A stretch of 64,000 nt of DNA from Thiotrichales bacterium (GTDB taxonomy: Bacteria; Pseudomonadota; Gammaproteobacteria; Beggiatoales; Beggiatoaceae), in NCBI GenBank assembly GCA_016745035.1, contig JADGDE010000013.1:1-64000 (forward strand). Direction: 5' to 3'. A program made the position numbers and the translations under genes. Below are positions 18,338 through 27,605 of this stretch, piece after piece. Below the pieces are notes generated by a model. That model did no database searches and had not been told where the DNA came from. It was given only the letters and a program-made list of their open reading frames with translations. Each line of letters starts with the position of its first letter. Positions within the stretch are counted from its first letter, which is position 1.

Positions 18338-19015
18338 TTAGGAACTACCACAACCGCCACCACAACCACTGCCGCCATCGCTGCCACCACTATCCCCATC
18401 CCCCCCGAAACTGAAAAAAGACCCCGAATCACTGCTGCTATCACTGACAGCCCCAGAGTCTCCAGCACAGCCAGAGATGCACCCAATATGCCCAGCACAA
18501 TAGCCTTCTTTATCACTGAGCTGGCAATTACGCTGATAATGGAAACCATCTTTAATTTTCAACATGGCATCAATGGCAAATAAACGTGGTAACCGTGAAG
18601 GTTTACGAGGGTCTATATTTTCGAGGGCACAAGCAAGCCGCCAAGCACGTTTAATGCCCTCTTGTGCCTGTGTCGGTGTATGGTGTAAAAATCGTCCTAG
18701 GGCTTTACGGCAAAACTGTTGGTATATACGGGTAAATAAAATCAATTCATGCCATGCAACATCCACCGCTTGCGAGGGCATGGCAACGCTATGACGCTTA
18801 GCCATAGTACAAATTTTAAAATAATCACGTAAGGCATCAAGGACAATATTGATGTCGGTTTGATTTAAGTGGGGATAACGGCTTTTAAGTTGCTTGCTCA
18901 GCCGCGAGGGAAAAGGATAAGTTTGAATATAGTTTAAGCGTTGATGGCGACGATAACGGAAAAAAACCATCAACATAATTATAAATACCAGCATCAGCCC
19001 GCCTAGCCATAACAT
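18338..19015 (-). CDS. Membrane-anchored hypothetical protein with Gly/Cys-rich tail
   Basis: About 225 aa from the ATG at 19015, chosen because AGGAGA lies about 8 nt upstream; an in-frame GTG at 19036 falls inside a MITE. One N-terminal membrane segment (MLWLGGLMLVFIIMLMVFF) precedes a helical domain with VDVAWHELILFTRIYQQFC. That signature recalls the glycine-rich-domain-protein-like (GRDP) family, where D..WH..l..t..Y..fC is conserved. After ~180 residues the chain becomes Ser/Gly/Asp-rich and ends in GCGGGCGSS. Such CGGG-type tails are seen in uncharacterised bacterial proteins; a metal- or surface-binding role would be a guess. Ends 65 nt from the start of the GGDEF/EAL gene, same strand. 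Confidence 0.6.
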   Translation of the reverse strand: MLWLGGLMLVFIIMLMVFFRYRRHQRLNYIQTYPFPSRLSKQLKSRYPHLNQTDINIVLDALRDYFKICTMAKRHSVAMPSQAVDVAWHELILFTRIYQQFCRKALGRFLHHTPTQAQEGIKRAWRLACALENIDPRKPSRLPRLFAIDAMLKIKDGFHYQRNCQLSDKEGYCAGHIGCISGCAGDSGAVSDSSSDSGSFFSFGGDGDSGGSDGGSGCGGGCGSS

Positions 19016-19035
19016 AAATATTCTCCTGTTAATCA

Positions 19036-19111
19036 CTGATGTGACGCACTAAGCTCATTTTTGCCACAACAGTGATTTTCCACCTGCTTAGAAGCCTTTA
19101 CCTCACATCAG
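19036..19111 (-). mobile_element. MITE copy 3 (reverse, internally deleted)
   Basis: CTGATGTGACGCACTAAGC at one end and CCTCACATCAG at the other, with the GATTTTCCACCTGCTTAG block between. The central hairpin is missing (76 bp rather than 132). It borders the DnaA-box-like cluster on its left and overlaps the alternative GTG start of the neighbouring gene. Confidence 0.75.
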
Positions 19112-19127
19112 TTAATCATATATTGTT

Positions 19128-19345
19128 TGTTGGATAACTCTGTAAATGTGTTGCATAACTTGTTGGATAACTCGTGGATAACTTGCATTTTCTCTATAAG
19201 GGATTAAGGCTAAAAAAAGCTGTTGGATAACTTTGTGGTTTTATCCAACAGTTTTGCAACACTTATCCAACAGAAATAGAGAGTTATGCAACCATATTTT
19301 TAAATAAACATTTGATTATAATTAAGTTTAAAAAGTTATCCAACA
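19128..19345. repeat. Cluster of nine DnaA-box-like 12-mers (iteron-like)
   Basis: Core TGTTGGATAACT. Forward copies lie at 19128, 19149 (TGTTGCATAACT), 19161, 19174 (GTGGATAACT) and 19221. Reverse copies lie at 19241, 19263, 19282 (AGTTATGCAAC) and 19334. Five forward sites on the left face four reverse sites on the right. Read in reverse, the core is TTATCCAACA, one base longer than the DnaA box TTATCCACA; the 19174 site matches TTATCCAC exactly. The right part, 19293-19400, is very AT-rich. No gene lies in this 700-bp divergent intergenic region. It could be an origin-like or plasmid-type iteron array, or a multisite operator for the flanking genes. Confidence 0.75.
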
Positions 19346-19394
19346 AAATGCTTGTCTTAATAATAACTACTAATTGTTAATATATATTAAATAA

Positions 19395-19512
19395 CTGATA
19401 TTACGCAAAGGCTTCTTTACTAGCTTTGACAAGCTAAAAACGGCCATTGCTCCACGACTAAATAGCACTCAGCAGGTGGAAAAGCACCTTATTGTGGCAA
19501 AATGTCACACCC
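19395..19512 (+). mobile_element. MITE copy 4 (forward, right end degraded)
   Basis: Starts CTGATATTACGCAAAGGCTTC, with hairpin arms TAGCTT/AAGCTA, then CGGCCATTGC, AGCAGGTGGAAAAG and TTGTGGCAAAA. The right terminus is not recognisable. TAAATAA lies on both sides, a possible target duplication. With copy 3 it brackets the DnaA-box-like cluster. The rest of the gap to 19754 shows nothing recognisable apart from an AT-rich leader. Confidence 0.7.
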
Positions 19513-19754
19513 GCTAAATAACTAATTTCTGTATAGGACATAATGCCCTTTGAACTACCCCCCCCAGCTTAAGACTGCATATTATTTTTTCCCTGCCCAC
19601 ACGTTTACTCACACAAATTTTCTAAACAAAAGCAAGACTTAAAATTTACTCCTATCCTATCCCTTGTTTTGCAACAACGCATTAAATTGTTGTTGCTAAT
19701 CACCCAAAGAATCACCGATAATTGCGCCCCTGTCCTCTTATACATAGAATAAAA

Positions 19755-21296
19755 ATGCGTATTTTAATGATCAACTGGGCACCTTTATGGCTGGGTGCTG
19801 AAGTCGGTGGTGGTGTCAATGTCTATGCCCAAAACATGGCGATTGCTTTGGTAAAACGTGGGCATGAAGTTTATAGCCTCTCAGCAGGTTATGCCTATAA
19901 TCTAGCAGGCAGTGCCTATATTAAACGCGGACCGGATTATCAGGGGGTGGTTAACTATGAGATCATCAATGCACCGAATATTTCCCCCGGTTATTTGCTC
20001 AAACCGACACCGAATGTCGACATCAAAGAGCCACAAAGTGAAGCTTTGCTCAGCAAAGTTTTAGAAGAACTCAAACCAGACGTGGTGCATTTTAATAATA
20101 TCGAGGGCTTTTCTGCGGGGGGGATTACACTAGCGAAAAGTTCGGGGGCGAGAGTGATTTTTTCCTTACACAACTACCACCCGATTTGTAACCAAGTCTA
20201 TATGCTGCATGAAGATACGCGGATTTGTGAAGATTTTCAGGACGGCGCACGCTGTGTCGATTGTTTCCAGCCACCGAAAAAAAATCGTGAAGTGCTAAAG
20301 CGTCGTCTTGCTTATCATATCCATTTATACCCTGAAGGGCATTTATTCTGGAATCCAATTTATTGGCTGAAAAATGTGGCTAAAGTCGGCTTGTTGTGGC
20401 TGAAAATGGCTCGCTCTATAGTCGGTATTTGGCGGGAGAAACATCGTTTAAGCAAACAAAATATTCGTACCATGCAGGGGCTACCAGACCCCAGTGAAAA
20501 GACGGATAATAACGCCGATAGTTTTGTGTTAGCCCCACCTTCTAGCGCAGCTATTGCCCAAGGCAAAGCTTATAAAGCCCGCCGCGAAGCCTTGGTTACT
20601 GCCATAAACCAGTCGGATTTGGTTTTAGCTGTCTCTACGTGGGTTGCAAAAGTTTATGCCGATCATGGCGTAGATAAAAATAAACTGAAAACCTGTCATA
20701 TTGGCAATAAAATCGCTGAAATCGGCATTCAAAACCCCTTGGTTCACAAACCCCGTCAAACAGGTGCGCCTTTACGTTTAGTTTATGTGGGGCTTGCCTC
20801 ACAACCTAAAGGCTTTCCGTTTTTTCTCAAGACCTTATCTCAATTACCCAAATCGCAATTGGCTAATTTAGAACTGAGTATTTATGCTAAAGGCGTACAC
20901 AATTACCAGCATTTACTCGATGCCTTGGGTGCGAACTTGGCGGCGTTAAATTTTCAAGATGGCTATCGCCATGGGGATTTACCCAAACTGCTAAAAGACC
21001 AAGACATCGGCATTGTACCGCCGATTTGGTGGGATAATGCCCCACAAGTGGTGTTTGAAATGTTAGCGCTACACGTGCCTGTCTTAGGCGCACGCATCGG
21101 CGGTATTCCCGACTTTATTAAGCATGGCAGCAATGGTTTGTTATTTAAACCCAATGACGAACATGATTTGAGCACCCAATTAAGCGCCTTGATAAAGCAA
21201 GATGACTTAAGCCAAACATTGCGGGCGGGGATTCGCCCGATGAAAACCATAGCGGAGCATGTGGATGAGCTGGAAGCGTTTTATCAAAAAGCGTAA
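19755..21296 (+). CDS. GT4-family glycosyltransferase
   Basis: About 513 aa from the ATG at 19755 (MRILMINWAPLWLG), preferred over an upstream TTG at 19722. The N-terminal half has the GT-B pattern GGGVNVYAQNMAIALVKRGHEV. A ~100-residue insert after HNYHPICNQ carries several cysteines (ICEDF, CVDC). The C-terminal half has VFEMLALHVPVLG and the GT4 donor-site IGGIPDFIKHGSNGLLF. It transfers a sugar from a nucleotide-sugar donor in the cytoplasm, probably to a surface polysaccharide or a glycan on lipid carrier. Its 3' end overlaps the next glycosyltransferase gene by 38 nt. Confidence 0.85.
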   Translation: MRILMINWAPLWLGAEVGGGVNVYAQNMAIALVKRGHEVYSLSAGYAYNLAGSAYIKRGPDYQGVVNYEIINAPNISPGYLLKPTPNVDIKEPQSEALLSKVLEELKPDVVHFNNIEGFSAGGITLAKSSGARVIFSLHNYHPICNQVYMLHEDTRICEDFQDGARCVDCFQPPKKNREVLKRRLAYHIHLYPEGHLFWNPIYWLKNVAKVGLLWLKMARSIVGIWREKHRLSKQNIRTMQGLPDPSEKTDNNADSFVLAPPSSAAIAQGKAYKARREALVTAINQSDLVLAVSTWVAKVYADHGVDKNKLKTCHIGNKIAEIGIQNPLVHKPRQTGAPLRLVYVGLASQPKGFPFFLKTLSQLPKSQLANLELSIYAKGVHNYQHLLDALGANLAALNFQDGYRHGDLPKLLKDQDIGIVPPIWWDNAPQVVFEMLALHVPVLGARIGGIPDFIKHGSNGLLFKPNDEHDLSTQLSALIKQDDLSQTLRAGIRPMKTIAEHVDELEAFYQKA

Positions 21297-24200
21297 ATTA
21301 CGCAAACTGCGCGAGCAACTGGCCGGTTTACGGCGCGGCATCAAAGTATTAGGACTCAAGCAACAATTAGAACGTCTCAATAGCTCAGATCAGAACTACC
21401 ATGCATGGCTAACCAAGCACAAGCTGCAATGTTGGCAAGGCACACTCAGTGTCCACAATGACTGTCTTGATGATGTTATCCAACCTTTGTTTAGTGTGAT
21501 TGTGCCTGTGTACAATACCGAGCTGGTATGGCTGCGTGGTGCAGTGCATTCCGTACAACAACAAAGTATCAATGCTTGGCAACTGGTTTTATGTAACGAT
21601 GCTTCTAGCCGTGCAGAAACGCTGGATTATCTCAACAAACTCGAAGCCCTTGCTGACCCGCGCATTATTATTTTGCACAATGCCGAAAACCAAGGCATTG
21701 CCGCCAGTACAAATAATGCCGTTGCCGCCGCCACTGCGCCGTATTTAGTCTTTTTAGATCATGATGACCGCCTCGATAGTCAAGCACTGGAAACCTTGGC
21801 TCGGGTGCAAGGCGAGTACGAAGCCGATGTCTATTACTCCGATGAAGACCGTCTCAGCCCCGAAGGCTTTCGTTACAAACATCATTTTAAGCAAGGCTTT
21901 TCTGCCACCTTACTCGAAACCCACAATTATATTTTGCACTTGATGTGCATTCGCAAAAGCGCTTTTTTAGAAGTCGGCTCTATGCGCAGTGAGTTCGATG
22001 GCTCGCAAGATTATGATTTACTCCTGCGTCTGCTCGCTGCCGATAAACATTTTTATCACATCGCCGATATGCTCTACACTTGGGGAGAAAGTGCGACTTC
22101 GATGGTCGGTGCGAGTGCTGAATTAAAACCAGAAATTTTTCAATCCGGCGAGCAAGCCTTGCGTCTGTATTGGCAACAGCAACAACAAGCCATTAGCAAA
22201 CTGGAAAACAACCAAGGGCATTATCACAGCATTTTTGCTTTGCCTGAGTCTTTAAAAGTTTTATTGGTTTATCAAGGGCGCGACTATGCGCCGTTTATCC
22301 CGCCTGTGCCGACACTTAAAGGCATTCAGCTCAACATTAGTTATGCGAGCAAGCCTAAAGACTGGCTCGAGAGCGATGCTGATATTATCTTAGTCATGCA
22401 AGCGGGTTTGCATGTTAGCGACTGGCAAATCTTGCTGACCGAGTTATGCGGCTGGGCGCTGCGCCCGCCTGTCGCCTTGGCAAGTGCCTTAATTGTTGAC
22501 CAACGCGAACACATTATCCACACGGGTTTAACTTGGCTTGGCGAACAATGGCAAGCGGATTTCCAAGGGCGTTATTACCCCCATTGCGAATTGGTAAAAC
22601 GCCCTCGCGATTATTTAGCCGTTGCCAATATGTTGTTGGCTATCAGTCGTGACAAACTCAGCACATGGCTAGAAAAGCAAACTGAAACAAATGGTGACTG
22701 GCTGCTGGATTATTGTTTTTATGCCCACGAACAAAACCTACGGGTGGTCTATAATCCGCACGCGGTGGCGACGATGGGCGGCTATAATGCACCGTGGACA
22801 TTGCCCTCACAAGCCGCGCCTATTGCCGATCCTTATTTGAATCCGCATCTGATTTCCGACTGGGCCGACCAGCGCCTGCCGCCACAACTCCCCTTAAAAA
22901 AACCTGCCGAGGATTTAGCCGAATTGCCACCGTGGCAGAGCCAAATCCCTAAGCGCTCAGCACTGAGCGCTACGCCACAGTTTTCTATCATTTTGCCCGT
23001 ATACAAAAGCAATCGGCGTTATTTACGCTATATGCTCGAGAGCATTTATCAGCAAACAGAGCAAGATTTTGAAGTTTGTATTTGTGACGATGCCAGCAAT
23101 GATACCGAGTTACAGCAATATTTAGACAGCGTTAGCCGTTACGACCCACGTTTTAAGGTTGAATTTGCCGAACAACAAGGCGGCATTGCTCATAATACCA
23201 ACCGCTGTTTTGAGATGGCGCAAGGCAAATACTGGTTATTTTGTGATCATGATGATTATTTATATCCCCAAGCGCTAGAAAAACTCGCCGAATACCTAAA
23301 AGCGCATCCCGAAACCGATTTGCTCTACAGCGACGAGTGTATGCTTGATGAGCAAGACCAAATCCACAGCCCTCACCATCGCCCCGACTGGAACCCCGAT
23401 ATGTTCACCAGCCAAATGTACTTCCCGCATTTGGTCTGCTTAAATAGCGAACTGGGTAAACAACTCGGCGGCATGGATGCGGCACTCGATGGCGCGCAAG
23501 ACTATGATTTTCACTTGCGTAGCAGTGAAAAAGCCCGCGAAATTGGGCATGTGCGAGAAATACTCTACGCTTGGCGCTGTCACCCCGGTTCTGTGGCACA
23601 AGATGCCGCCGCCAAACTCTATGCCTATGAAGCCGGAAAAAAAGCCCTAGAGCGCGCCATGCAGCGCCGTGGTGAAGCGGCGGAGGTGTTACACGCACCC
23701 GAGACTGCCTTGGGAGTTTATCGCATCAAACGCACCACCCGCAGCAGCGCCCAGCATATTGTTGCGGTGGAATCGGAACATAGCTTCACAGCGCTCTCTA
23801 GCATTGAGCAAATCAGCCAACGTCCGGTGCAAATCATTGCGGTTATCTCCGAGACTGAAACCGACTTGGCTGAGCGTTTAGCTCAAGCGCACCCGAAAGC
23901 ACAGTTTATCACCGTCCCCGAGGGCAGTTGCCGTGCCGACTATTACAATGCCGGGGCAGCACACGCCCCCGAACGCAGTCAGCTGATTTTCTCCCCTGAT
24001 AGCATAGAAATCATCGACAGTGATTACCCTGATGCGCTGTTAGAACAAAGCCAACGCGCTGATATTGGCGCAGCAGGTTGCCGGATTCTTTATCCTAACG
24101 GGCATTATTACCACACGGGCTTATTACTGGGTGTAAATGATTTTTGCGGCTATGCCCATCGCAACACATGGCAAGGGCCGGGCTATTGGTATTATGCGCT

Positions 24201-24522
24201 GGTGATTCGCAACTATACGGCAGTCAGTTGGGATTTGATGGCGGTCAGTCGCAAAGACTGGCAAGCGGTGGGCGGCTTTGATAATAGCTTGAGCGCTTTT
24301 GCCGATGTCGATTTTTGCCTGAAACTCGGTGAACGTGGGCTAAGACAAGTCTATACCCCTTATACCCGCGCGGTGCTCAAACACCGTGTGCATGATTTGG
24401 AGGACTTGCAAGACAGCAACGCCAAAGCGCAATTAATACAGCGCTATGGCGAGGCCTTGTTACAAGACCGACAATATCACCCTAAATTATCGCCTTTATG
24501 GGAGAATTTTGCCGAGTCCTGA
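21259..24522 (+). CDS. Multidomain GT2 glycosyltransferase (two intact GT-A domains plus a third degenerate one)
   Basis: 1087 aa. An N-terminal basic helical stretch (~1-60) is followed by GT2 domain 1 (~77-300) with FSVIVPVYNT and FLDHDDRL. A linker region (~330-560) carries a partial third fold. GT2 domain 2 (~575-800) has FSIILPVYKS, FCDHDDYL and YSDECM. The C-terminal segment (~850-1060) resembles the second half of a GT2 domain (NYTAVSWDLMAVSRKDWQAVGGFD, then DVDFCLKLGERG) but lacks a clear nucleotide-binding motif. Such chains polymerise or decorate O-antigen-like glycans. The start ATG (21259, or 21265) lies inside the upstream GT4 gene, so the pair is translationally coupled. It converges with the rhodanese gene, 10 nt apart. 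Confidence 0.88.
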   Translation: MWMSWKRFIKKRKLRKLREQLAGLRRGIKVLGLKQQLERLNSSDQNYHAWLTKHKLQCWQGTLSVHNDCLDDVIQPLFSVIVPVYNTELVWLRGAVHSVQQQSINAWQLVLCNDASSRAETLDYLNKLEALADPRIIILHNAENQGIAASTNNAVAAATAPYLVFLDHDDRLDSQALETLARVQGEYEADVYYSDEDRLSPEGFRYKHHFKQGFSATLLETHNYILHLMCIRKSAFLEVGSMRSEFDGSQDYDLLLRLLAADKHFYHIADMLYTWGESATSMVGASAELKPEIFQSGEQALRLYWQQQQQAISKLENNQGHYHSIFALPESLKVLLVYQGRDYAPFIPPVPTLKGIQLNISYASKPKDWLESDADIILVMQAGLHVSDWQILLTELCGWALRPPVALASALIVDQREHIIHTGLTWLGEQWQADFQGRYYPHCELVKRPRDYLAVANMLLAISRDKLSTWLEKQTETNGDWLLDYCFYAHEQNLRVVYNPHAVATMGGYNAPWTLPSQAAPIADPYLNPHLISDWADQRLPPQLPLKKPAEDLAELPPWQSQIPKRSALSATPQFSIILPVYKSNRRYLRYMLESIYQQTEQDFEVCICDDASNDTELQQYLDSVSRYDPRFKVEFAEQQGGIAHNTNRCFEMAQGKYWLFCDHDDYLYPQALEKLAEYLKAHPETDLLYSDECMLDEQDQIHSPHHRPDWNPDMFTSQMYFPHLVCLNSELGKQLGGMDAALDGAQDYDFHLRSSEKAREIGHVREILYAWRCHPGSVAQDAAAKLYAYEAGKKALERAMQRRGEAAEVLHAPETALGVYRIKRTTRSSAQHIVAVESEHSFTALSSIEQISQRPVQIIAVISETETDLAERLAQAHPKAQFITVPEGSCRADYYNAGAAHAPERSQLIFSPDSIEIIDSDYPDALLEQSQRADIGAAGCRILYPNGHYYHTGLLLGVNDFCGYAHRNTWQGPGYWYYALVIRNYTAVSWDLMAVSRKDWQAVGGFDNSLSAFADVDFCLKLGERGLRQVYTPYTRAVLKHRVHDLEDLQDSNAKAQLIQRYGEALLQDRQYHPKLSPLWENFAES

Positions 24523-24532
24523 ACAATAGGGT

Positions 24533-24976
24533 TTATTGTGCGGCTGAGACCGAGCCGCCTGCACGTATCCAGCTCGTGATACCGTTACGGACATTATAAA
24601 TCTGGGTATAGCCCATTTGCTTCACTAGGTGGCGAGCTAGGGAATCAGTACGATTGCCAGTACGGCAAATTAATATCACCGGATCATCTTTTCCAAACGC
24701 CGCACTAAAGCGTTGCAGAAAATCGGGTTTTACCTGCCCACGACCATCGACAAAGGTCAGTAGTTGGCTATTTTTTATCACCCCAGTTTTACGCCATTCA
24801 TCAGGGCGACGGACATCGACAATCGGTGTCCCTTGTTGCAACATGGCCTTAAGTTGATCATTATCGAGATTATTATAAGGCGGTGGCTCAAAACACCCCG
24901 CCAGAGATAGCAGCAAAGCTAGCAAGGTCAATGTTTTTAAACTGAAATGCGGTTTAATATTAAACGTTTGTATCAT
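24533..24976 (-). CDS. Rhodanese-like lipoprotein
   Basis: 147 aa. Signal peptide with lipobox LSLAGC (Cys28), so it is likely lipid-anchored on the periplasmic side. A single rhodanese domain has PIVDVRRPDEW and the active-site loop CRTGNR (cysteine present), followed by IYNVRNGITSW. Single-domain rhodaneses carry sulfane sulfur; an envelope-located one would suit an organism handling reduced sulfur, which is an inference. A MITE remnant lies upstream of it. Confidence 0.85.
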   Translation of the reverse strand: MIQTFNIKPHFSLKTLTLLALLLSLAGCFEPPPYNNLDNDQLKAMLQQGTPIVDVRRPDEWRKTGVIKNSQLLTFVDGRGQVKPDFLQRFSAAFGKDDPVILICRTGNRTDSLARHLVKQMGYTQIYNVRNGITSWIRAGGSVSAAQ

Positions 24977-25011
24977 AGTTTGTACCTGTGGTTGGGTTCT
25001 TTTAATTTAAA

Positions 25012-25085
25012 TGACGTGACGTGACGCATTAAACTAATTTTTATCACATAGGGTGGTTTGCCACCTGTTTTAGCTTTGATGATTA
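25012..25085 (-). mobile_element. MITE copy 5 (reverse, remnant)
   Basis: GTGACGCATTAAACTAATTTTTATCACA followed by GGTTTGCCACCTGTTTTAGC matches the family's right half in reverse. Both termini are decayed and the hairpin half is gone. It lies between the divergent rhodanese and folC genes. Confidence 0.6.
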
Positions 25086-25212
25086 TAACGGATGTAGCAC
25101 AAAGGCTAAATCTTACTGTATATAAAAAATATATCCCCGCGTTTGCTTATCGTGAGTTGAGCGTATTCGGCGGGCTGCCTATATCCCCTTTATCCACTTA
25201 AACCTGCGAATT

Positions 25213-26427
25213 ATGCCTAAAAATTTACCAACACGATTAGAAGACTGGTTTGCCTATCAAGCACGAACTAGCCTCGCTGATATTAATTTAAGTTTAGAGC
25301 GCTGCATTCAAGCGGTGGCGCGCTTACAGCTCAAGCCCCCGCCCTATCAATTAATCAGTGTTGCTGGCACTAATGGCAAAGGCAGCTGTGTGAGTTTACT
25401 CAGTGCTATTTATCAAGCCGCAGGTTTTCGGGTTGGACAATGTACCTCTCCACATTTACTCGATTATCGCGAGCGCTTTCAGCTCAATGGTGAATGGATT
25501 AGCGAAGCAGAAATTTGTCGATTATTTCAGCGTTTAGCCACTGAATGTGCCGATATTCCCCTCACCCGCTTTGAATGCGATACCTTGGCAGCGTATGTAT
25601 GGTTTGCCGAGCAAGCGCCTGATGTGGTGATTATGGAAGTGGGCTTGGGCGGGCGCTTGGATGCGGTTAATGTTTTGGATGCCGATGCCAGTATTATTAC
25701 TAATATCAGTTTGGATCATTGTAATTATTTGGGCAATACCCGCGAGGCGATTGCCTTAGAAAAAGCTGGGATTTTACGCCAAGGACAAATCAGCGCTTAT
25801 GCCGAAGCCAATCCTCCCACCAGCTTGGTGCAATATGCAAAAGCACAAAAAGTGGACTTACAGTATTTGGAGCAAGATTTTAGCAGCGCATCGCTGGCGG
25901 GTTTTGAACTTGCGCCGTATTGGCAAAGCGCGCACCAGCAGCAAAATGCCGCTGCGGTATTAAATATTGTTGAGCGTTTACAAACCCGTTTGGCTGTGAA
26001 GCAAGCGGACATTGCCACAGCCTTGGCACACGCCCAATTAGCCGGGCGTTTACAATGGCTCAATCGGCAATGTCTGCTTGATGTTGCCCACAACCCCGCC
26101 GCCGCCCAAGCTTTAGCTGCGTATTTACAAACTCAACCTTGCCAAGGTCAAACCCATGCCTTGGTGTCGATGTTAGCAGACAAAGATATTGCTAGCACTT
26201 TGGCACTATTGCACTCGCAGATTGATGTCTGGCATACAGCCGCCTTAAACGTCGAGCGCGCTGCCAGCCTTACACAAATGCAAGCAGGCTTAAGCTTTAG
26301 TCAAACGCTGTATAGTTATGACAGTGTCAGCCATGCTTATTCGCAAATACAAGCCCAACTTGCAGCCGAAGACCGATTGATTGTCTTTGGCTCTTTTCAT
26401 ACCGTAGCAGCAGTGTTGCAAGCTTAA
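25213..26427 (+). CDS. folC: Bifunctional folylpolyglutamate/dihydrofolate synthase
   Basis: 404 aa, normal length. The Mur-ligase-type P-loop is VAGTNGKGSCVSLL near residue 50, then CTSPHLLDYRERF. EVGLGGRLDAVN, the folate/ATP loop, ITNISLDH with the metal histidine and the C-terminal LLDVAHNPAA complete the family set. It adds glutamate to dihydropteroate and to folates using ATP. It overlaps the convergent yicC-type gene by 4 nt. Usually found near accD; that neighbour is not seen here. Confidence 0.93.
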   Translation: MPKNLPTRLEDWFAYQARTSLADINLSLERCIQAVARLQLKPPPYQLISVAGTNGKGSCVSLLSAIYQAAGFRVGQCTSPHLLDYRERFQLNGEWISEAEICRLFQRLATECADIPLTRFECDTLAAYVWFAEQAPDVVIMEVGLGGRLDAVNVLDADASIITNISLDHCNYLGNTREAIALEKAGILRQGQISAYAEANPPTSLVQYAKAQKVDLQYLEQDFSSASLAGFELAPYWQSAHQQQNAAAVLNIVERLQTRLAVKQADIATALAHAQLAGRLQWLNRQCLLDVAHNPAAAQALAAYLQTQPCQGQTHALVSMLADKDIASTLALLHSQIDVWHTAALNVERAASLTQMQAGLSFSQTLYSYDSVSHAYSQIQAQLAAEDRLIVFGSFHTVAAVLQA

Positions 26428-27299
26428 AGCACGTTTTGCACTTGCTCACGCATTTGCTCAATCAAAACCTTCATATCAATTGCCGCTTGGCTGGTGCGCT
26501 GGTGTTGAGATTTAGAACCAAGGGTATTGGCTTCGCGGTTAAGCTCTTGCATGAGAAAATCCAAACGCCTGCCGACGGCTTTGTCTTCGCTAAGTGCGGT
26601 TTCTAAGGCGCTTAAATGCATATCCAAACGGCTAAGTTCCTCGGCGACATCCATTTTTTGCACCCACAATAATAGTTCTTGTTCTAAACGCTCATTATTG
26701 GCTTGTTCTACGGCACTAAAATGCTGTTTAAATTTATCCTGTTGATAGGCAAGCACCTCAGGATAACAATCGCGTACTTGCTTAACTTCTGTTGCCAGTT
26801 CCTCGCTACGCTGACGTAAAAATTCGGCAATTTTATCGCCTTCTTGTTGGCGCTGTTGTTGGAGTTGTTGCAATGCCTGCTCTAAGTGCGCTAACAACTT
26901 GGGGGCTAAATCTTGCTCTGAATTTGAAGCACTTAAAACGCCCGGGTATTGCAAAATATCTAGGGTACTCAAAGGCGTGATACCCAAACCTTCGGTATGG
27001 ACTTGTTGCTGAATACGTTTACTTAAAGACAACAGTTGATGCAAAGCCTCACTATTGAGGTTTTGTGGATTCAAGTTAGTCGTTTGTTTTTGCTCGATGA
27101 GCTGACAATCGACTTTGCCCCGTTGTACATATTGACTCAGTAAAGCCCGCACCTCGGTTTCCAACTGCCGCCACGGCTCTGGCAAGCGCACATGCATATC
27201 CAAAAAACGGTGATTGACGCTACGCACTTCCCAATGAAGTTCTAAGCCAGCGTCATCACAGGCTTGTCTGGCAAAGGCGGTCATACTTTTAATTGGCAT
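26424..27299 (-). CDS. yicC: YicC/YloC-family endoribonuclease
   Basis: 291 aa, usual length. It begins MPIKSMTAFAR, the family's hallmark start, followed by WEVRSVNHRFLDMHVRLPE. The conserved C-terminal part is GRRLDFLMQELNREANTLGSKS. Members are RNases or RNA-decay modulators in E. coli and Bacillus. It often sits near gmk/rpoZ; here it faces folC tail to tail. Confidence 0.92.
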   Translation of the reverse strand: MPIKSMTAFARQACDDAGLELHWEVRSVNHRFLDMHVRLPEPWRQLETEVRALLSQYVQRGKVDCQLIEQKQTTNLNPQNLNSEALHQLLSLSKRIQQQVHTEGLGITPLSTLDILQYPGVLSASNSEQDLAPKLLAHLEQALQQLQQQRQQEGDKIAEFLRQRSEELATEVKQVRDCYPEVLAYQQDKFKQHFSAVEQANNERLEQELLLWVQKMDVAEELSRLDMHLSALETALSEDKAVGRRLDFLMQELNREANTLGSKSQHQRTSQAAIDMKVLIEQMREQVQNVL

Positions 27300-27511
27300 C
27301 AGTAACTAGTCTCTTGTTTGGTCGCATTTGAATGCATGTTTAATCATAGCCTATGCTATCATCTTTGCGCTTATGGCAATCTCTTGCCGCTATTTTTTCT
27401 CCGCAGGCTCAATAGGCAAAGCAATCTATTTTGCTGCTGGCTATTATAACGCTGGCTTTCTGGGTCTATGCGGGGAATATCAATAATAATTTTTTAGCCT
27501 CTCAAGGTGAT

Positions 27512-27529
27512 CTGAGTGCGTCACATCAG
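27512..27529 (+). repeat. solo MITE right-end fragment
   Basis: CTGAGTGCGTCACATCAG resembles the family's right terminus (TTAGTGCGTAACATCAG) with no body. It lies in the 306-bp space between yicC and metF, where I see no other feature apart from the metF leader. Confidence 0.45.
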
Positions 27530-27605
27530 TTATTTAAGCCCATAGCGCCCTAGGGTTATTTATGGCAAACTAAGGCGGATTTTTACCTTAGCCAATAAAA
27601 GCCTA

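Noticed and set aside
18145..18583. Open frames of 82-91 aa on both strands near the GGDEF and Gly-rich genes
   Set aside because: They are shadows of the low-complexity Gly/Ser/Asp tail and the start of the GGDEF/EAL gene.
19128..19345. Possible CRISPR array
   Set aside because: The 12-bp words are in both orientations with irregular spacing and no constant spacer length.
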